The notes beneath the pieces are model-generated. The model did no database searches. It was not told the DNA's origin and worked only from the letters and a program-made list of their open reading frames with translations. This document shows, in pieces, positions 59,037-64,000 of a stretch of 64,000 nt of DNA (its first letter is position 1; each line of letters begins with the position of its first letter). The DNA comes from Tachypleus tridentatus (taxonomy: Eukaryota; Arthropoda; Merostomata; Xiphosura; Limulidae), in NCBI RefSeq assembly GCF_004210375.1, contig NC_134825.1:41162348-41226347 (forward strand), given 5' to 3'. Both the position numbers and the translations under genes were made by a program.

Positions 59037-59754
59037 CTGAAGAAAACAACAGAGAGTTAATATTTTTTTAGCACGTTTTGTGTCACCGTTGGAATTTTAA
59101 GGTTTTTCACAATGAGCACGACGCACTAGTTATAATATTAAGTATGACTCACTCTGTAAAATAACAACATAAATGTTACTTTTTGTGAGAAAAATAAAAC
59201 GTGTCAAAACAGTTTCTTAACAGTAGACTTTTGTTTCTTTATGTACTTCCTAATGGAGTTAACTAATGAAACTAATCACACAAACTTGGAAATTTATGAA
59301 ATTACACACGATCTTTTTTTTATTGGTACATTTGATTTTTGTTGGTGTTTCCCTTGTAAAATTTTTATTTGTCACAGTTAAACGTGAAACCGTTGTCACT
59401 GGTTATGTTAATATCAGGTATGAAAATACAGGTTATTTTGGGAATATTACGTTGGTAAAATGTATCAGTATATGATTGTGTCTTGCAAACAACAAAATAT
59501 CAAATAATATCCGAGTAATGCAGAAATTGGATGAAATGCATTCCGAGAAAATTTTTCATTTAAAGTTAATATAAAATCAAATACTTAATTTTTTGTGGAT
59601 TTATCAAGATAAATAACAATGCGATCTAACACATTTCACTGTAAATTTAAAGTATTGTTTATTCAAAATACGTTCTTAAAACTTCGTAGATATGATTTGT
59701 ATCTTTACAGTTCATAAGATTTTGATTCAACATTCATAAGTTGAGTTCATTATA

Positions 59755-59856
59755 TCAAAATAACTTTGGAGCCTCATCACTCTCTACAGGTTTACCATAA
59801 TCCATCTGGTCTCTGATCACATAGAAATCTATAATTACTACATCAGTGACACGTGA
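59755..59856 (-). pseudogene. Coding-like stretch, unidentified
   Basis: After CACACACTTACCAG (in reverse) come 33 open codons ending in TGA: SRVTDVVIIDFYVIRDQ, then MDYGKPVESDEAPKLF. The composition is protein-like. Phase 0 does not fit the phase-1 exons of the neighbouring gene. It could be a decayed exon or chance. Confidence 0.25.
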
Positions 59857-60444
59857 CTGGTAAGTGTGTGTGTGTGTACAATAACATGCATATCTATCTA
59901 ATTACTCAGCGGTTAGAAGACTGAGATATTTTTTACGTACTGTTGCCTGGGACACTTCAGCGTTTTTTATCCTGACATTTGTGTTCGTACGACTTGTTGC
60001 ACGTCTTTTTTATGAATTGTTCATAAATTATTTTGGCGAACCAAAATTATTTTTCGGTGCTCTTAAATACAATAAATATCTTTGTTTCGAAAAATTTAAA
60101 TTCTCATTTGAATATATTTTCATATTTGGGCATATAAAAATTTACATTGGAAAGGTCTGTTACAAACCTTTCCCAAAAGCAACCAATTTTCGATTACATC
60201 ACACCATTTACGAAATGTTAAGCAATGTCATGAAGTTGTTCTGATAAATTCTGTTCTATCGTGACTTTATATCAGATTGAGTCACATTATATGCCAGGTT
60301 GCATATTCAATATTGTTTTGGCATGGCTTACTAATCCTTATAAACTATAAAGTATTATTGCTGTGAACATTAGTGGCAGCCTCTGACTAATACTGTATGT
60401 TTATTTCAGGAGTACCGATAAGATTACGGGTTCGTCTTTATCAC

Positions 60445-60471
60445 TGCCCTGAAATAGTTCTTTTCAGGGCA
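60445..60471. other. Perfect 10-bp hairpin
   Basis: TGCCCTGAAA (60445-60454), loop TAGTTCT, TTTCAGGGCA (60462-60471). It lies within the coding-like remnant described above. Confidence 0.8.
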
Positions 60472-60480
60472 TCTTTAACA

Positions 60481-60594
60481 TCAACTGATGGAATGTGATG
60501 CATCTTTCATAAGTATATTATAGCTGTCAATATCAACATCTTCAAATAATCTTTTGACCCACTTAGCACCTTGGAGTTGGGCAATATCAGCCAT
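60481..60594 (-). pseudogene. Coding-like stretch, unidentified
   Basis: 37 codons from an ATG: MADIAQLQGAKWVKRLFEDV, then DIDSYNILMKDAS, ending in TGA. In a shifted frame just before the end a second protein-like run follows (IPSVDVKDALKRTISGQ). Another precedes the ATG (TTLFVRPYTDPSNQDSSNG). Three protein-like pieces in changing frames suggest a decayed coding sequence. No family recognised. Confidence 0.3.
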
Positions 60595-61934
60595 TACTGG
60601 AGTCCTGATTAGATGGATCAGTATATGGACGAACAAAGAGTGTAGTATTGATGGTAACATTTAAAGTAATTATATGTGGATATGTTTACCAATACTTATT
60701 CATACCACACTTCAACATCGACATTTCCTCTCATTAAGATTAAGAAAAACTAATTTCATGTTATCTCTAATGTAATAATTCATTGTGAGTAATTTTAATA
60801 TTGTTGTCATAATCTATTTTATGCATTTATATTTCTGAGGAACCAACTTGAAGCTAATGAATTTTGCAGACATTCTACAATGGGTAATTTAAAACTTTTT
60901 ATCACAGAACTCATATATAATTCGACGTTTTTAGGTTATAAAGCGATTAGGAAGGAGATTTGAGATACGGTGATATAGAGAAACCTCAGTCAACAGCACG
61001 ATACTCACCCAGTCAATAACCCCAAATACAATAAACAAAATACTTAAATTCTTGTAAAAAAATATAAAGCAAATACAATACTAATGTCATTTATAAAATA
61101 TTTTATGGCAACTTCAACGTATTTTACGTCGGAGAAACAAGCCCAAAACTCAAAACAAGATTCATGTAACACACGTTTATTTAACACTGCAACTCAAATA
61201 AATATACTACATGTAACATTTAAATGCGAAACAGAGAATCCAACATCATTAGACGATAAACCAAATAATTCCTTGTAATACAAGAGCAAACACACATTAA
61301 ACCAATATAAAAAACACACTTTGATATCTGTATTAATAAGATTTAATAAATCTTGTTCGGTGTATTATAGTTTGAAGATGATACTTTTAATTTACAATAT
61401 TTTATAATTTACAAAATATTCTGAAAATACTAAGAGTAATGCAGATAGTATTAATGGGAAATTACACGAAGGTTGTTAAAAACTATCATATGAAAATATG
61501 ACAGTTCAATTTTCATTATAATTAAATGACATAAAAAAACGTATCGTTTCATGAACGAAATCGATAAAAACACAGTTTAATTAACGTAGATGAGAGTATT
61601 TTAAAATTCCTATCTGATGCAGTAAGAACAGTTTGATCAGCAGAGACAAATCCATAAAGAAATTATTTACTCTTTAGGTGAACAAACGAATAATATGAAT
61701 TATTTGACTCAACCAACTGAAAACCATGATTGGAAAAGTATTCAGATCATTGGTAAGTATCACTAATATATCAACACATATCAGAAAAAACAAAATGAAA
61801 TATATAAAACAAGAGCTGAGTTGTTAGTTTTCAATGACAAAATTCAGAATAACTGACAGTAGTTCGCTTTACAGTGGAAAACAGTAGATCGGAGTTAGCT
61901 CAGTTAGTACAAGCACTGAATGTGACCGCAAATA

Positions 61935-62291
61935 GAAAGTTAAGTTCTTGCTTTCTCCTCCAAGTAAGCTATCAAATCTATTAAACAAAAGCGAAAGATC
62001 ATCTCACACTTGCAGTTTGTGGTCCTACACATAGTTATCAGATTTTCATTTATTACATGTGAACTGACATTAATACAGCTACAATTAGAGATACCTTGAA
62101 AATGTTTAGACAAGTTACACAGAAATGTACTTATTGTAGCTGTATTAATATCATAATATCAGTCCACGTGTAATACATGAAAATCTGATAACTATATACA
62201 GGGACCACAAACTGTAAGTATGAGGTAATCTTTCACTTTTGTCTAATATATTTGATAGCTAACTTGAGTAGAAAACAAGAACTTAACTTTC
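61935..62291. repeat. Fold-back (inverted-repeat) element
   Basis: Left arm 61935-62085 and right arm 62133-62291 are reverse complements over about 150 bases with scattered mismatches, around a 47-base spacer. Matching blocks include AAAGTTAAGTTCTTG with CAAGAACTTAACTTT, TAGTTATCAGATTTTCAT with ATGAAAATCTGATAACTA, and TTAATACAGCTACAAT with ATTGTAGCTGTATTAA. Just left of the arm is GGAGTTAGCTCAGTTAGTAC, which resembles a tRNA box A. It may be a fold-back transposon or a SINE inserted in inverted duplicate. Confidence 0.88.
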
Positions 62292-62336
62292 TAATTAACT
62301 GTAGAGAATGAAAAGCTTTTCGAATGATCAAGCACA

Positions 62337-62452
62337 CATAGTTTTTCTTATAACAAAACCACATCGGGCTATTTACTGTGTCTACCGAGGGCAATCGAAC
62401 TCCTGATCTTAGCGTTGTAAATCCATTGACTTACCGCTGTTCCATCGGGAGA
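62337..62452 (-). mobile_element. SINE family 3
   Basis: In reverse: GTCTCCCGATGGAACAGCGG, GGATTTACAACGCTAAGATC, GGAGTTCGATTGCCCTCGG, then ATAGCCCGATGTGGTTTTG and a tail. Confidence 0.83.
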
Positions 62453-63282
62453 CTATTTCATTAAAACAATAACTCCATGAACATAGTTATTTAATGTTAA
62501 GTGTTAACTGATTTTATCTGTTGTCAGTCCAAAACTGGTTGCTTATCAGTTCGATTATAAGACTATAATCGTAACGTTTTTTAATTAATGATTAAATGGT
62601 ACAATAGATTATATTACACATTTTAAAGCTGTGAGTTTTTGTTTCTATTTTTCTCTGTAAATATGCACTCTACTTAAACTAAACACATACTTATACGACT
62701 TGGATTTAAATCTATTCATAAAGAATGTGAAAAAACAACGTATTTGCAAGTCATTTGAAAATACTGAATCACAAGAATAAGAGGATCAATTTAAAAGAAA
62801 ACACCAGTTTTAACAAATGAAGTTTTAATTAAAATTCCTTTTAACCAAAGAAATTATTCAGTCACATTTATTCCAGTTTAAACATTAAATCATCGTGTAA
62901 TATCATTGCTTCGCCAACTTAAACATTTTCTACCCATCCTGTACATATTTTACAACGCATAAAGAAAAAATATTTTTATTGCTATAGATGAGACCTACTA
63001 ACGGGTTCTAGCATTAAAGTAATCATCTAAAACGAGATTTTCGCACACCACAGACTTAAAATCAGTAATGAGCATATTGAGAAAAATGAGGCAGAAATAT
63101 TTGCGAGCAAATGTGGCATTAAACATAATTATTAGGATTCACTAACATCTGCACTCTCCATCAAAACGTTTTACTATTAAAGAAACATCCGTTCACGGTA
63201 AGAACGAAAATATTTAATTTGTATACGTAAAAATAAATGTAGAGCTAAGTTGTTTATGTTTGTGTGTTTTTTTTCCTTTAGT
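62453..63282. other. AT-rich sequence without genes
   Basis: Nothing recognisable on either strand. Confidence 0.6.
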
Positions 63283-63482
63283 AGGGCCAGCATCCTCGTC
63301 TTTTCAACCGTGGGGGCGTTATAATGTGACGGTCAATCCCACTATTCGTTGGTAAAGAGTAGCCCAAGAATTGGCGGTGGGTGGTGATGACTAGCTGCCT
63401 TCCCTCTAGTCTTACACTACTAAATTAGGGACGGTTAGCACAGATAGCCCTCGAGTAGCTTTGTGCGAATTTAAAAAAACAA
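63283..63482 (+). mobile_element. SINE family 1, 5'-truncated
   Basis: The head is reduced to GGGCCAGCAT. The body from CAACCGTGGGGGCGTTATAA to the tail GAGTAGCTTTGTGCGAATTT is well conserved. Confidence 0.92.
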
Positions 63483-63595
63483 ACTTCTTTTAGCAAAGCC
63501 ACGTCGGGCTATCTGCTGAGCTCACCGAAGGATTTCGAACCTGTGATTTTAGCGTTGTAAATCCGTAGACTTACCTCTGTACTAGTGGGGAGCAG
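63483..63595 (-). mobile_element. SINE family 3, adjoining the family 1 copy
   Basis: In reverse: CTCCCCACTAGTACAGAGGT, GGATTTACAACGCTAAAATC, GGTTCGAAATCC, then GAGCTCAGCAGATAGCCCGA. Its tail meets the tail of the preceding SINE, so the two lie tail to tail. Confidence 0.83.
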
Positions 63596-64000
63596 AGCTT
63601 AGCTAGCAAAAAAAAAAAAAGAGAACTGAACGGCGGTGGTATTAACAGTTTGAAACTACTATAGAGAAACTTTAAATAGATTGAAAGTGTAGTGATCAGT
63701 AGGATATCTTTACAGTTACAAAATTTTAACCAAATCTTTGAATTCCTAAGGTTGATTTGTCAGAGAGTATCTTGTTTACTTTTAGCTTCGTTAACTACCA
63801 AGCTCTGTAAGAGAAAAATCAGGAATTCCATAGCTCTAACCAATGAATACAAATAAATATCACAAACATATAGTAAGATTGATAAAATATTGGTTATCGA
63901 ACCCGGCTTGGTTTTTAATAAACTAATTTCAAATGCTTTACAAACGATTATTAATGACAGAATTAATTTTCATGGGAAATATAAATTTTTCTTCCTATGA
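63596..64000. other. AT-rich sequence without genes
   Basis: A short A run at 63609, otherwise nothing recognisable. Confidence 0.6.

Larger units (their letters stand above)
59037..61934. other. Upstream intron or intergenic sequence
   Basis: No further exon of the Cys-rich gene could be recognised. A (GT)n run lies at 59864-59877. Two short minus-strand coding-like stretches and a 10-bp hairpin are listed separately. The plus-strand open frames at 59266, 59981 and 61084 show no motif. Confidence 0.55.

Noticed and set aside
59773-59861. Plus-strand exon-like segment between CTCTCTACAG and GTAAGT
   Set aside because: All three plus frames contain stops; the minus strand is the open one.
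60455-60471. Resemblance of the TTCTTTTCAGGGC hairpin to the histone 3' stem-loop
   Set aside because: Stem and loop do not match the histone consensus and no histone gene is nearby.
61084-61278. 64-codon plus-strand frame
   Set aside because: Somewhat protein-like composition but no motif, no splice context and no second copy.

Overview
The window is eukaryotic, AT-rich and almost gene-free. Its tRNA-derived SINEs look to me like those of chelicerates, most probably a horseshoe crab. That attribution rests on memory of the repeat type, not on a search. No bacterial, organellar or viral gene structure is visible, and I found no rRNA gene, CRISPR array or LTR element.

Bases 1 to about 52.3 kb are a tandem array built around the initiator tRNA-Met gene. 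Four head-to-tail units can be aligned by eye: A (1-18977), B (18978-31746), C (31747-47627) and D (47628 to about 50655). A and C are near-identical in the lines compared. B and D form a second, more diverged subfamily, sharing a SINE insertion that A and C lack. The array therefore reads as a duplicated dimer (A-B)(C-D) with a period of about 31.7 kb. A, C and D each keep an intact initiator tRNA gene; in B it has lost most of the anticodon loop. Eight further degraded copies lie in the same region, on both strands. Unit A holds a 2.66-kb tract that matches B far better than its surroundings do, a sign of conversion, unequal exchange or misassembly. A and C share a defective hAT DNA transposon carrying a nested SINE with an 11-bp target duplication; B keeps the matching empty site. 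Past about 50.7 kb the array decays into old direct and inverted fragments.

A run of exactly 500 N (53798-54297) separates the array from the right-hand part, so their adjacency is only as good as the scaffold join.

The right-hand part (54.3-64 kb) holds the 3' end of one convincing protein gene on the minus strand. Four exons (59036-58974, 58788-58627, 56966-56858, 56733-56439) join in phase into 208 codons. They encode an ephrin-receptor-like (GCC2/GCC3) cysteine-rich repeat, a stalk, one membrane helix and an 89-residue basic cytoplasmic tail with an acidic-dileucine motif. A further exon-like ORF (54875-55084) and two short coding-like remnants (59755-59856, 60481-60594) lie on the same strand and were not identified. 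Other features here are a 357-bp fold-back element, a 65-bp minisatellite and several SINEs.
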